From Chitinophaga niastensis (GTDB lineage Bacteria; Bacteroidota; Bacteroidia; Chitinophagales; Chitinophagaceae), in assembly GCF_003014755.1 (NCBI RefSeq), contig NZ_PYAW01000003.1, positions 186,001 through 250,000 on the forward strand: 64,000 nt of DNA, written 5' to 3'. A model generated the notes under the pieces. That model did no database searches and was not told the DNA's origin. It saw only the letters and a program-made list of their open reading frames with translations. Below, one piece after another: positions 44,898 to 54,107 of the stretch (position 1 is its first letter; every line of letters starts with the position of its first letter). The position numbers and the translations under genes are program-made.

Positions 44898-45443
44898 CTA
44901 TTTATACCCGCTCAAACGGTCTTTCAGCCGCTTCAGGGCATTACTCAGCTGATTTTTCACCGTTTGCGCTGAAATGCCTAACTTATCAGCGGTTTCCTGT
45001 ACGGATAAGCCATCGCGACGGCTCAGCAGATAAATTTCGCGCATCTTTTCCGGCATATCAGCGATGGTGGCGGCAATGATGCCTTGTATTTCTGACAAAA
45101 AAAGGTGATCATCTGCCGAAGGCAAAAGCCCGGCGGGAATAGCACCGAAGATATCCAGGTGTTTCTGGTAATTATTATTATTACGGAGATGATTGAGCAC
45201 ACGATATTTGAGCGAAATAAAGAGGTATGCATCCAGCTGTTGGCGGATAACGATTTCTTTTCTTTTATGCCATAGGGAAACAAATACTTCCTGCAGACAA
45301 TCCTTTGCATCTGCATCATTTTGCAATCTGGCATAGGCCGCGATGTAAAGCTTTTCCCAATAACGATGATATAATTCATCAAAGGCGGCTTTATCATCCA
45401 ATAACTGCATACGCTCCAGCAGCGCTGTATCCGGCAGGTGCAT
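44898..45443 (-). CDS. ECF-type RNA polymerase sigma factor (FecI-like)
   Basis: The 181-residue protein starts at ATG 45443; the frame also has TTG 45446. Region 2 (about 10-85) shows AFDELYHRYWEKLYIAAYARL and DAKDCLQEVFVSLWHKR; region 4 (about 120-178) shows MPEKMREIYLLSRRDGLSVQETADKLGISAQTVKNQLSNALKRL. It most likely drives the FecR/SusC/SusD/thioredoxin genes downstream on the same strand, although the kelch gene and two long gaps intervene. It is divergent from the YncE-like gene. Confidence 0.92.
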   Translation of the reverse strand: MHLPDTALLERMQLLDDKAAFDELYHRYWEKLYIAAYARLQNDADAKDCLQEVFVSLWHKRKEIVIRQQLDAYLFISLKYRVLNHLRNNNNYQKHLDIFGAIPAGLLPSADDHLFLSEIQGIIAATIADMPEKMREIYLLSRRDGLSVQETADKLGISAQTVKNQLSNALKRLKDRLSGYK

Positions 45444-45574
45444 CAAACACTAAAAGGTTTAAACGTAAATATAAATAAAAGCAGGTCAAAAAAGCAAGTG
45501 GTATTTAGTGTTACTGACCTACAGGTTGTCTTCAGAATTAGCCACGAGCTTTGTTTCTAAATCAATTCATTACT

Positions 45575-46567
45575 ATGAAAAAGATATTACTGGCAGCAGC
45601 ATTGCTGACCACCTATGCGGTTAACGCACAATCTAAATACCACGTGGCCAAGACCTTTGCTATTGCCAGCGATGGTAAATGGGATTACATCGCCCTGAAC
45701 CCGGTTACACAGCAACTGTATGTGTCACACGGTACACAGGTGAACGTTCTGGACAAATCCAGCGGCGATAGCACCGGGGTTATCTTAAACACTACTGGTG
45801 TTCATGGTGTTGCATTTGCCGAAAAATTCAACAAAGGTTACACTTCCAATGGTAAGATTAATACTACCACTGTATTTGATATCAAAACCAACAAAGTACT
45901 CGGGGAAATAAAAACAGGTACTAACCCGGATGCGATCATGTATGATCCCTTCTCTGAAAAAATCATTACCTGCAATGGTGGCAGCAGCGATCTTTCTGTG
46001 ATTGACCCGGCTACAGATAAGGTAGTGGCTACCATAGCACTGGGAGGCCGCCCCGAAACAGCTGTTACAGACGGTAAAGGAAACATTTACGTAAACCTGG
46101 AAGATAAAAGTCAGGTAGTAGCTGTCAATGCAAAAACATTCCAGGCAGGAGAACACTTTTCACTTGGTAAAGGAGAAGCCCCTACCGGTTTAGCTATTGA
46201 CGTGGCCACCAACAGGTTATTTGCAGGATGCGATAACAAATTGCTCGTAGTACTGAATGCAGCCAACGGTAAAATTGTAACTACCCTGCCTATTGGCGAC
46301 GGCTGCGATGGCGTTGCATTTGATGCAGGAGAAAAAACCATTTTTGCTTCCAACGGCGAAGGTACCCTCTCTGTTATCCGTGAGGAGTCTGCCGATAAGT
46401 ATACCAATATAGCTACTGTTCCTACCCGGAAAGGTGCTAAAACACTGGTAGTGGATCCATTAACACATCATGTTTACCTGCCGGTAGCAGATCGCCTGCC
46501 TGCAGTAGGTACTGCCAAACCACAAATAGCCACCGGCACTTTTAAAGTACTACAGGTAAGTAAATAG
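45575..46567 (+). CDS. YncE-like seven-bladed beta-propeller, exported
   Basis: ATG 45575 gives 330 residues with a signal peptide (MKKILLAAALLTTYAVNAQ); the frame extends 8 codons further upstream without improving the signal. Propeller blades repeat phrases such as PVTQQLYVSHGTQVNVLD, DPFSEKIITCNGGSSDLSVIDPATDKVVATI and DVATNRLFAGCDNKLLVVLNAANGKIV, as in YncE/SMP-30-like periplasmic proteins. No catalytic residues can be assigned. It is monocistronic; the structured segment at 46587-46737 follows it. Confidence 0.8.
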   Translation: MKKILLAAALLTTYAVNAQSKYHVAKTFAIASDGKWDYIALNPVTQQLYVSHGTQVNVLDKSSGDSTGVILNTTGVHGVAFAEKFNKGYTSNGKINTTTVFDIKTNKVLGEIKTGTNPDAIMYDPFSEKIITCNGGSSDLSVIDPATDKVVATIALGGRPETAVTDGKGNIYVNLEDKSQVVAVNAKTFQAGEHFSLGKGEAPTGLAIDVATNRLFAGCDNKLLVVLNAANGKIVTTLPIGDGCDGVAFDAGEKTIFASNGEGTLSVIREESADKYTNIATVPTRKGAKTLVVDPLTHHVYLPVADRLPAVGTAKPQIATGTFKVLQVSK

Positions 46568-46586
46568 TCAGGTTCATACTAATTAC

Positions 46587-46737
46587 TTATATTTGAAAAT
46601 GTGACATAACGGTGTCACCGTGAGAAGCACGTTTAATGCGGACTAAGCCGTAAAGATGTACCCTATCGGCTTAGTCCGCTTATAACCCGGCAACCAAATC
46701 ACTATTCACGTCCGTTTCAGTCAATTTTCAAATATAA
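46587..46737. repeat. 151-bp element bounded by perfect 14-bp inverted repeats with internal hairpins
   Basis: TTATATTTGAAAAT (46587-46600) is the exact reverse complement of 46724-46737. Inside are ACGGTGTCACCGT (46609-46621), a CGTG/CACG hairpin and a 13-bp perfect stem GCGGACTAAGCCG (46638-46650 with 46667-46679). It fills the space between the YncE-like gene and the RsbQ-like gene and ends 10 nt before the latter's ATG. It may be a structured leader RNA, a terminator plus operator, or a small MITE; no clear target-site duplication is seen. Confidence 0.75.
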
Positions 46738-46747
46738 ACTGCAGTGT

Positions 46748-47548
46748 ATGGACATTACCCGAAAAAACAATATTCATGTCTGTGGCAACACGGACGCCTT
46801 TCAAACCATTGTCTTTTCCCATGGGTTTGGCATAGACCAGACCTCCTTCTCAGCAGTTGTTCCCTCATTTGAAAAAGATTACAAAATTGTATTGTTCGAT
46901 AACGTAGGCGGAGGCAAAGCAGACATTACTGCGTTTAGCCCTAAACGTTATGAAGGACTAAGCGGCTATGTTACTGATCTGGCAGATATTATTCAACAGC
47001 TGAGCCTCGAACACATTACCTATGTAGGACACTCCGTTAGCGGCATAGTAGGTGTAAAAGCCTCTATACAATATCCCGGCCTGATAGATAAACTGATACT
47101 CCTTGGTTCCAGCCCCCGTTACCTGAATGACCCGGAGAGTGGCTACATCGGCGGATTCGACAAACATGCATTAAATGATCTTTTTGCCGCTATGGAAAAC
47201 AACTATCACGCATGGGCGATCGGTTTCTCCAAATTAACCATGCGGAACGAAGACAGACCCGAACTAGCTGCCGCATTTGCAGCAACACTGGAAGCTATCC
47301 GCCCTGATATCGCCATATTGGTCGCTAAAGCAATCTTTTACCTCGATTGCCGGCAGGATCTGGAAAAAGTTACAATACCCACACTCGTAGTTCAAACAGC
47401 AGAGGATATAGCTGTTCCTCCCGATGTGAGCGAATACCTGGAAGCACATATACCTAATAGCCGACGCACGAAAGTACAAACACATGGACACTTTCCGCAT
47501 ATCAGTGCACCCCGGGAAGTGGTTGCTGCTATAGCATCATTCCTGTAA
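46748..47548 (+). CDS. RsbQ/KAI2-like alpha/beta hydrolase
   Basis: The 266-residue cytoplasmic protein matches the RsbQ/D14/KAI2 family in length and motifs. The nucleophile elbow GHSVSG puts Ser96 at the same position as the RsbQ serine; Asp220 is in TAEDIAVPP; His248 is in GHFPHISAP, the family's typical C-terminal motif. In Bacillus, RsbQ is a hydrolase-like sensor that acts with the PAS domain of the phosphatase RsbP to pass on energy stress. Here the next gene, 27 nt downstream, encodes a GAF/PAS-like protein, which strongly suggests a paired signalling module. The ligand is unknown. Confidence 0.9.
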   Translation: MDITRKNNIHVCGNTDAFQTIVFSHGFGIDQTSFSAVVPSFEKDYKIVLFDNVGGGKADITAFSPKRYEGLSGYVTDLADIIQQLSLEHITYVGHSVSGIVGVKASIQYPGLIDKLILLGSSPRYLNDPESGYIGGFDKHALNDLFAAMENNYHAWAIGFSKLTMRNEDRPELAAAFAATLEAIRPDIAILVAKAIFYLDCRQDLEKVTIPTLVVQTAEDIAVPPDVSEYLEAHIPNSRRTKVQTHGHFPHISAPREVVAAIASFL

Positions 47549-47575
47549 TTTATTCATCTAACTCAATTTAAAGTT

Positions 47576-48421
47576 GTGATCACCTGGGAACGTAAAGCCT
47601 TAAACTTTATCAATCAAACAAGCCGCTGGGATAAGGACAAACATATTTCTTCCTTCCTTGCCTTCAGTATTTCACTGGTAAAAAATCTGACAGAAGCTGA
47701 TATTGCGTTACAGCTTGAATTTGAAGACGAAAACACCGCCAAGGTTAAAAACGCCTCCCCTGTTTACCTGGACGATATTGTAATGAATCCCGAACCCATA
47801 AAAAATATATTATACACCCAGGGATTCCAGACTATTTGCTGGCGGGAGATGCCACCACCATCTGAAAATGTATTTAAAGAATTATTGCAGGCGTTTTCTT
47901 CCGCTATTATCATCCCTGTAGACACCACTCCTAATAATAGCATCATTATCCTGGGCTGGAGCAAACCACAAACTTTTGAAAGCGACTTCCTCGAATGTAT
48001 AGAAACAGTGCGTCTGCGCCTGAAAGAAATATTGCTGCAATCACAACAGCTGCTATACTTCCAGCGGGTAGCCGTTCGTTTTGCAGCGATATTGCATAGC
48101 ATACCGCATGCCCTCGTATTCATTAACAATGATGGATTTTCCGGATGGGTAAACCAGGAAGCGGCGACCTTACTGAACCTGTCGGGGCCGGGAGAGCAAT
48201 TACCCGCTGTTCTCTCCGATGCCATGACACAATTACGCAACAAAGCCATTAATACAGAAGAAATCTATACCGAAGCAATGCACCTGTTTTCTTCTCCTGA
48301 AAACGCTATCAGCAACTGGATCTGGAAACTGGAAACACCGATATCTAAAACAGTTAAAGTATCCTGCATACCCGTAACCACACAACAGGTAAGCGGCCGG
48401 CTCTGGATATTTGAACAATAG
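47576..48421 (+). CDS. GAF/PAS-like sensor protein without output domain, RsbQ partner
   Basis: The 281-residue soluble protein starts at GTG 47576, since no suitable in-frame ATG exists before residue 60. Residues about 15-150 look like a GAF-type sensor domain (SISLVKNLTEADIALQLEF...AFSSAIIIPVDT...IILGW). After a helix (about 150-170) comes a PAS-like segment (about 170-281, FAAILHSIPHALVFINNDGFSGWVNQEAATLLNL). No kinase, phosphatase, GGDEF or DNA-binding domain follows. It is 27 nt behind the RsbQ-like gene and converges, 3 nt apart, with the REC-kinase gene. The domain calls are from pattern and are weaker for the GAF part. Confidence 0.7.
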   Translation: MITWERKALNFINQTSRWDKDKHISSFLAFSISLVKNLTEADIALQLEFEDENTAKVKNASPVYLDDIVMNPEPIKNILYTQGFQTICWREMPPPSENVFKELLQAFSSAIIIPVDTTPNNSIIILGWSKPQTFESDFLECIETVRLRLKEILLQSQQLLYFQRVAVRFAAILHSIPHALVFINNDGFSGWVNQEAATLLNLSGPGEQLPAVLSDAMTQLRNKAINTEEIYTEAMHLFSSPENAISNWIWKLETPISKTVKVSCIPVTTQQVSGRLWIFEQ

Positions 48422-48424
48422 CTG

Positions 48425-49528
48425 CTATTGCTGCCGCCATAAGAAATAAAAAATACTGCCTTCGCCAGGTTTGGAATCTACCCATACCTTGCCCCCCTGC
48501 TCCTCTACCAGCAACTTAAAAATATTTAAGCCAATACCATCCCCTTCTCCTTTGCCTGTATTATCTGCTCTTTCAAATAGCTTGAAAATCCGGTCTGTAT
48601 CGCGTTTGGCCACACCCGGACCATTATCTTTCACATAAAATTCATAATACTCTCCCTTGTCTGCGCCGCTAATAGTGATCACGCCATCTTTTTTATCATT
48701 GTATTTAATGGCATTGGAGATAAGGTTCTGAAATACCTGCTGCAGCTTTAGTTTATTGGTATGTAATAGCGGCAGCTTGCCTTCCGTGATTATTTGTATA
48801 TGTGCCGGTGGAAACAATAACCGTGATAATTGTGCTACCAGTTCATGTACATCTACGTCTTCTATTGTTTGCTCCATATCACTATGTCGTGTGTACTCCA
48901 ACATAGAAGTGATCATTTCCGTCAGATGATTAGTAGCTCCCAATACAATTTGCATATACTCTTTCAGGTCTGGTGCACTTTGGATACGCTCATCTTCACT
49001 GATCAGTGCCAGCAGCCCGATAGCGCCGGATAACGGGGATTTCAGGTCATGCGCCACTACATACATAAAACGTTCCAGCTGCTTGTTCACCTTTTCTTTT
49101 TCTGCCATTGCATCCTTGAGTTCATGCTGGTAGAAATACAATTTTTCAAATACGCTGACCTTGGCACGGGTAATATTTATATCGAGTGGTTTGGAGAGAT
49201 AATCAACGGCTCCTTCTTCAAAACCACGCATCACATATTGCTCTTCTTTATTAATAGCCGTTACAAAAATGATAGCAATATCTTTTGTTTTTGGATTGGA
49301 TTGTAACAGGCGGGCCACCTCATAACCGTCCATGTCCGGCATCTGTACATCCAGCATAATCAATCCGATGTCGTTGTGGCGCAATGCAATTTTTAATGCT
49401 TCATTACCGGATGTTGCAGTTAAGAACCGGCGATTATCCGCTTCCAGCATATGTTCCAGAGATACGAGGTTTTCTGTTTTATCATCTACCAACAGGATTG
49501 TAAAGGTGCTCGGATTTTGCTGCTTCAT
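48425..49528 (-). CDS. Receiver-histidine kinase fusion protein
   Basis: The 367-residue soluble protein has an N-terminal receiver domain (about 10-125) with Asp60 in MLDVQMPDMDG and Lys in LSKPLD, a coiled linker (about 128-150), a HisKA domain with His160 in AHDLKSPLSG, and a HATPase domain (about 255-365, QNLISNAIKYN, DNGPGV, GDGIGL). The receiver at the front suggests it is regulated by phosphotransfer from another kinase, plausibly the membrane hybrid kinase encoded upstream in the same operon. It is last in the operon, after CheR, with a 79-nt gap. Confidence 0.92.
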   Translation of the reverse strand: MKQQNPSTFTILLVDDKTENLVSLEHMLEADNRRFLTATSGNEALKIALRHNDIGLIMLDVQMPDMDGYEVARLLQSNPKTKDIAIIFVTAINKEEQYVMRGFEEGAVDYLSKPLDINITRAKVSVFEKLYFYQHELKDAMAEKEKVNKQLERFMYVVAHDLKSPLSGAIGLLALISEDERIQSAPDLKEYMQIVLGATNHLTEMITSMLEYTRHSDMEQTIEDVDVHELVAQLSRLLFPPAHIQIITEGKLPLLHTNKLKLQQVFQNLISNAIKYNDKKDGVITISGADKGEYYEFYVKDNGPGVAKRDTDRIFKLFERADNTGKGEGDGIGLNIFKLLVEEQGGKVWVDSKPGEGSIFYFLWRQQ

Positions 49529-49607
49529 TTGTTAATATTTATTTATTGTTTCCATACCAACAGGCCGCCGGTATTTCCACTATGGCAAGGGTTTCCTGTC
49601 CGCTGTA

Positions 49608-50429
49608 TTACATTTTACGCCGGAAAATTTTATTCATCGAACTAACTACTTCAAATTTCTTTTGTTCATCAGTATACTGCAATGACTCTTTAATACCTAA
49701 TGCCAGGTACCCCAGCGAAGTTAAGCTTTCATGAAATAAATTAACAACCCGCTCCTGCAGCTTTTTGTTAAAATATATGAAAACGTTCCGGCAACAGATG
49801 AATTGAAATTCATTAAATACCTGGTCCGTTACCAGGTTATGCTGAAAGAAAATAATGTTGCGCCGCAAGGCCGGGTGAATGATAACATTATCATAACGTG
49901 CCGTATAATAATTGGAGAAATCATGCAGGCCACCTGCCCGTATATAATTATAGGTATAATCTTTCATATCCCTCAGCGCAATGATGCCACTGTCTGCCTT
50001 TTGCAGGTTAGCCGCATTCAGGTCTGTGGCATAAATGCGGCAACGATCCAGTAGTCCGGCTTCGTGTAACAGGATAGCCATAGAAAAAACTTCTTCTCCG
50101 GACGCGCATCCTGCATGCCATATTTTGATGATGGGATAAGAAGCCAGTCTCGGCAATACCATTTCTCTTAATGCGATGTAGAATTGCGGATCACGGAACA
50201 TTTCTGTTACGTTTACCGTTATGAACTCCACCATTTTTAAAAACTGGTCCGGTTCATTCAGCAGCTGATGTTTCAGGTCAAACACACTGTTGATACCAGC
50301 ATGCCCCATAAACCGCAGGAACCGCCGCTTCAGGGAGGCATGGGCATAATCCGTAAAATCATACCCATACTGCTGCTGAATGATCTTCACAAGATCTGAT
50401 AAATCAACACTATTGATTTCTTCTACCAT
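49608..50429 (-). CDS. CheR-type SAM-dependent methyltransferase
   Basis: The 273-residue cytoplasmic protein has the CheR N-terminal helical domain (about 8-65) and a Rossmann methyltransferase domain with HAGCASGEEVFSMAI for SAM binding, RIYATDLNAANLQKA, and FQFICCRNVFIYFNKKLQERVV near the C-terminus. CheR methylates glutamates of chemoreceptors; outside chemotaxis, such enzymes modify sensor kinases. No chemoreceptor, CheA, CheW or CheB gene is present. It starts 7 nt after the hybrid kinase gene, so that kinase is the natural candidate target. Confidence 0.92.
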   Translation of the reverse strand: MVEEINSVDLSDLVKIIQQQYGYDFTDYAHASLKRRFLRFMGHAGINSVFDLKHQLLNEPDQFLKMVEFITVNVTEMFRDPQFYIALREMVLPRLASYPIIKIWHAGCASGEEVFSMAILLHEAGLLDRCRIYATDLNAANLQKADSGIIALRDMKDYTYNYIRAGGLHDFSNYYTARYDNVIIHPALRRNIIFFQHNLVTDQVFNEFQFICCRNVFIYFNKKLQERVVNLFHESLTSLGYLALGIKESLQYTDEQKKFEVVSSMNKIFRRKM

Positions 50430-50436
50430 AAGCTGC

Positions 50437-53400
50437 TTAAGATAACCACACCCTTAATAAGGACAGCAGTTTAATACTGTCCACTGGTTTTGCAATATAA
50501 TCAGATGCTCCTGCATCAATACACTGTTGTCTGTCGCCCGCCATGGCTTTGGCGGTAAGCGCTATTACCGGCAGCTGTTGAAATTGTGTATCCGCACGAA
50601 TATGTTTTATTGCTTCATAGCCGTTCATTTCCGGCATCATAATGTCCATCAGCACCAGGTCTACCTGCGGATGCAGGCGTAGTACTTCCAGCGCTTCTTT
50701 GCCATCTGCTGCTGTGAGCACTTCCATCCCCTGTTCTTCCAGCAGGGCGCTGATAGAAAAAACATTGCGCATATCATCATCTGCGAGCAGTACACGTTTG
50801 CCGGATAATATACCTGCTGCTATATCATTATCATTGGTGGCTGCTTTTACAACCGGGTGAGCAGTAGTTGTTTTTTTTATTTTATAGAGAAATAATTCCA
50901 GTTCATCCATCAGCCTGTCTGTTGCAAAAGAGGAATTACGTATGATGGCTGCGGCATATTTTTTCAGCTGCTGTTCTTCTGCAGCAGTGATGTCCTGGTC
51001 CATGTATACGATCACGGGCGTGTTGCCCGCTTCCGGAATTGTTGATAGGGCGGTGAGTGCTGCCTGTCCGGCTGCCAGGTCTGCTCCTGTTTCTATTATA
51101 ACGGCATCATACTTTTTAGTGGCCAGCAATGCATGGGCTTCCGGTACACCGGTAGCAATATCATATTGTGTTTCCAGGTTCCTTTCATCACTTTTTGTTT
51201 TGAGGTACGGATCTGTGCCCAGCGGACCTCCTGATACCAGCAACACTTGTTTGAGCCGGGATTGTATATGAAAACTGATGTTGGCAAATACGGCTTCCAG
51301 GTCACTTAACTCCAGTGGCTTCTGCGTGTAACCATGCACGTTACCTACTGTAATCCCCGGCAAATCGGCGGCTGTTACTACGTGTACGAGTATATTGTTC
51401 AGCGTTTCGCTGCTCTTCAGAATTTTCAGGATGCTGCTGCCGTCTATTACCGGGAGGTTCATGTCCAGTACAATAGCAACCGGAAGGTATTTACGGGCAT
51501 AAAACAGTCCGTCCTGCCCATTGTGTGCCACGATGGTTTTAAAGCCCTTATTACGTGCAAAATCGCGCAGGATATCTGCAAAATAGATATCATCTTCAAT
51601 GATCAATATCAGCTTATCATTTTTACTGATATTTTCGCGATCATCATCTGGTGTGATGGCCGGTTGTATAAGTGTTGTTGCCATCGTTTCCGGGTCCGGT
51701 ATTTTTCTTTCGGCAACAGGTAACGGCAACGCATCTACGGGAATAACCATCGTGAAAGTACTGCCGGCAGGCGAACTGCCATCCAGGCGGATCTCCCCGC
51801 GCAGTAACACCATCAGCTCCCGGCTGATGCTGAGTCCAAGTCCGGTGCCGCCATACTTACGATTAGTGGAGCCGTCGCCCTGGTGAAAAGCATTAAATAT
51901 CAGCTGCTGCTTATCTTCCGGAATACCCGGACCGGTATCTGTAACGCTGATGTGCAGGGCATTACCGCTCCCCATATAACAGGAAAGGGTTACCACTCCA
52001 CCCGGAGGCGTAAATTTAAAAGCGTTAGACAACAGGTTACGAAGCACCTGCTCCAGGCGGAGTTTATCTGTTTTAACAGTAGCCGGCACTTCCGGGGCCA
52101 CCTGTTTTATGAACTGCACCTCTTTTTCTGCTGCCACCACATCAAACAGGTCGGAAATATCTGTCATGATGCCGCTTACCGGCACCTCTCCAATATTCAG
52201 TTCTACCTTGCCGGCTTCGATCCTGGATAAGTCCAGCACATCGTTGATGAGATGCAGCAGATCGGAACCTGATTTATGAATAATGCCTGCATATTCTATT
52301 TGTCGCGGCAACAGGTTTTTGTCTTTGTTTTCCTGCAGCATTTTAGCCAGTATCAATACGCTGTTGAGCGGTGTGCGCAACTCATGCGACATATTAGCCA
52401 GGAATTCAGATTTATAACGGTTGCTGATTTCCAACTCTGAAGCCTTTACCGACAGGTCTTCCCTGGCGGCTTCCAGGGCTTTATTCTTTTCCGTCATCTC
52501 CGCATTTACCTGCCGCAGTTCCTCTTCCTGCACGCGCAATTCTTCTTCAGAAGCCTGTAATACTTCAGATTGCCGGCTTAGTTCTTCATTTGATTCGCGC
52601 AGTTCTTCCTGTTGACTAACCAGTATTTCCTTTTGTTCCTGCACCTGTTGCAGCAATACCATTACCTTTTCGCGGGCATTGGCAGCATTAACGGCCACGG
52701 ATATATCTTTTGCCAGTGCTTCCAATAAGCTGAGCTGCAGGTCAGTAACTTTCTGAAAAGTGGCTAATTCAATGACGCCCAGTAATTCATTTTCTATCCA
52801 CAATGGTATCAGCACAATGGTGCCGGGTGCTGCGCTGCCGCTGGCAGAAGAGATCTGCAGGTAACCGGCAGGCAGGTTATTAATTACTTTTATTTTTTTC
52901 CCTGATGCCGCGTCCCCAATGATGCCCTCTGTTTTTGCAAACGTTGCTGGTACATTAGCCGGCATGGCAACGGTGGTGCATAAACGAAATATTGCGGCCT
53001 CCTCTTCATAATAATAACAGGCCCCCGCCGCAAAACCACCAAAAGCAGTTAAGGTGTGTAAATACCTGCTGGTCAGCTCTTTCCTGTTATGGGTTTCCTG
53101 CAAACTATCGTTCATTTCATTCATTCCCGTGAGCAGCCAATTCCGGTCGTTGGCAGCTAAGTTTAGCTCTACCACCTCACCCAGCTTGTTATTCAGCGCT
53201 TTCTGCGTACGTTGTCTCCTTTTGAATTCCGTATATGTGATACGCATCAGGATAAAACCTACCAGCAGTATAAATAAATTATTGACCAACAGGGTTCTTA
53301 CTGCGCGGGTAAAAGAAGCCGCTTTCTCATTTTCGCGGATAGCCAGCAACCGGCGTTCTTCCTCATTGAGGATAGCTATTTCCTTACGCACCTTATCCAT

Positions 53401-53853
53401 CAGCCCCGCTTCTGTAACAGTAATTTCTACATTCTGCGAAAATTTCTGATGAAAAATAGTGTGGTCCAGTACATTCCAGAAACTCAATAGCTCATTGATA
53501 GCATCTTCCAGGGAGTCAACATTTTTATACTGCTTTGGATTATCAACTACCATTTCATGCAGATCATTCACGGCAGGAGCTACCTTAGGCAAGGCCAGCT
53601 CATAAGGTTTCAGGAACCTTTTATCAAATGTGCTGCGAAAGCCACGTCTCGCTGCTTCCATATCAAACAATAGTCGTTGTACACGCTCCGAATAGTTGAG
53701 TACGCGATAGGTATGTTGTACCCATCCTGCTTCGTTTGTTTGTGTAGTGAAGGTGCGCCAGGTTAAAAAACCTCCCAGCAGGACAAGTAACACCACAACG
53801 GTAAAGCCAAGGTAGAGTCTGTTAACCAAAGAAATTTTCACCCTTAATAACAT
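50437..53853 (-). CDS. Membrane hybrid histidine kinase: CHASE3-GAF-HK-REC-REC-REC
   Basis: The 1138-residue protein has two membrane helices (about 12-32 and 190-208) flanking a periplasmic CHASE3-like helical sensor, then a GAF domain (about 265-395), a long coiled coil (about 400-478), HisKA with His490 in SHELRTPLNS, HATPase (about 590-720, DTGPGIP, GGTGLGL), and three receiver-like domains. REC1 has Asp797 in VLDMNLPVIDG; REC3 has Asp1070 in LMDIMMPEMNG. The middle one (about 870-985) lacks the phospho-Asp; the equivalent position reads VIIETG (Glu921). It heads the kinase-CheR-REC/kinase operon and is divergent from the exopolysaccharide operon. Confidence 0.92.
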   Translation of the reverse strand: MLLRVKISLVNRLYLGFTVVVLLVLLGGFLTWRTFTTQTNEAGWVQHTYRVLNYSERVQRLLFDMEAARRGFRSTFDKRFLKPYELALPKVAPAVNDLHEMVVDNPKQYKNVDSLEDAINELLSFWNVLDHTIFHQKFSQNVEITVTEAGLMDKVRKEIAILNEEERRLLAIRENEKAASFTRAVRTLLVNNLFILLVGFILMRITYTEFKRRQRTQKALNNKLGEVVELNLAANDRNWLLTGMNEMNDSLQETHNRKELTSRYLHTLTAFGGFAAGACYYYEEEAAIFRLCTTVAMPANVPATFAKTEGIIGDAASGKKIKVINNLPAGYLQISSASGSAAPGTIVLIPLWIENELLGVIELATFQKVTDLQLSLLEALAKDISVAVNAANAREKVMVLLQQVQEQKEILVSQQEELRESNEELSRQSEVLQASEEELRVQEEELRQVNAEMTEKNKALEAAREDLSVKASELEISNRYKSEFLANMSHELRTPLNSVLILAKMLQENKDKNLLPRQIEYAGIIHKSGSDLLHLINDVLDLSRIEAGKVELNIGEVPVSGIMTDISDLFDVVAAEKEVQFIKQVAPEVPATVKTDKLRLEQVLRNLLSNAFKFTPPGGVVTLSCYMGSGNALHISVTDTGPGIPEDKQQLIFNAFHQGDGSTNRKYGGTGLGLSISRELMVLLRGEIRLDGSSPAGSTFTMVIPVDALPLPVAERKIPDPETMATTLIQPAITPDDDRENISKNDKLILIIEDDIYFADILRDFARNKGFKTIVAHNGQDGLFYARKYLPVAIVLDMNLPVIDGSSILKILKSSETLNNILVHVVTAADLPGITVGNVHGYTQKPLELSDLEAVFANISFHIQSRLKQVLLVSGGPLGTDPYLKTKSDERNLETQYDIATGVPEAHALLATKKYDAVIIETGADLAAGQAALTALSTIPEAGNTPVIVYMDQDITAAEEQQLKKYAAAIIRNSSFATDRLMDELELFLYKIKKTTTAHPVVKAATNDNDIAAGILSGKRVLLADDDMRNVFSISALLEEQGMEVLTAADGKEALEVLRLHPQVDLVLMDIMMPEMNGYEAIKHIRADTQFQQLPVIALTAKAMAGDRQQCIDAGASDYIAKPVDSIKLLSLLRVWLS

Positions 53854-53950
53854 AATGAATATGATAATATAGTTTCGTAAAATCGTGATTGCTTTTCCCT
53901 GATAAATACTTACATTAGGTATAAAAGTACCTAAATGCCTTCATATTCAA

Positions 53951-53958
53951 TATCTTTG
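53951..53958 (+). promoter_or_regulatory. -7 box TATCTTTG, probable promoter of the exopolysaccharide operon
   Basis: TATCTTTG matches TAnnTTTG in the 405-nt gap between the divergent hybrid kinase and receiver genes. Start near 53964 would give a leader of about 295 nt that includes the 61-bp tandem repeats. No TTTG -33 box is present. In the opposite direction TACTTTTA (53922-53929) is a weak -7 candidate for the kinase gene. Confidence 0.4.
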
Positions 53959-54107
53959 TGCAGTACAATGAATGTTCCTATTTTATAATATAAAATAATT
54001 CAAAATACTAACCAGCTTCCGGAAAAAAAAGTACACTTTCAACGTTTACATCTACGCAAAATGCGTAATAAGCGATTTATGCTATAAATAATTAATACAG
54101 CGCAAAA

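Noticed and set aside
46638-46679. The 13-bp stem as a simple intrinsic terminator of the YncE-like gene
   Set aside because: The stem is followed by TTATAACCC, not a T-run, and it is nested inside the 14-bp inverted repeats, so a terminator alone does not explain it.
50642-51886. Several Ser-rich plus-strand frames opposite the hybrid kinase
   Set aside because: They are antisense shadows produced by the codon usage of the kinase; none has a promoter, signal or domain.
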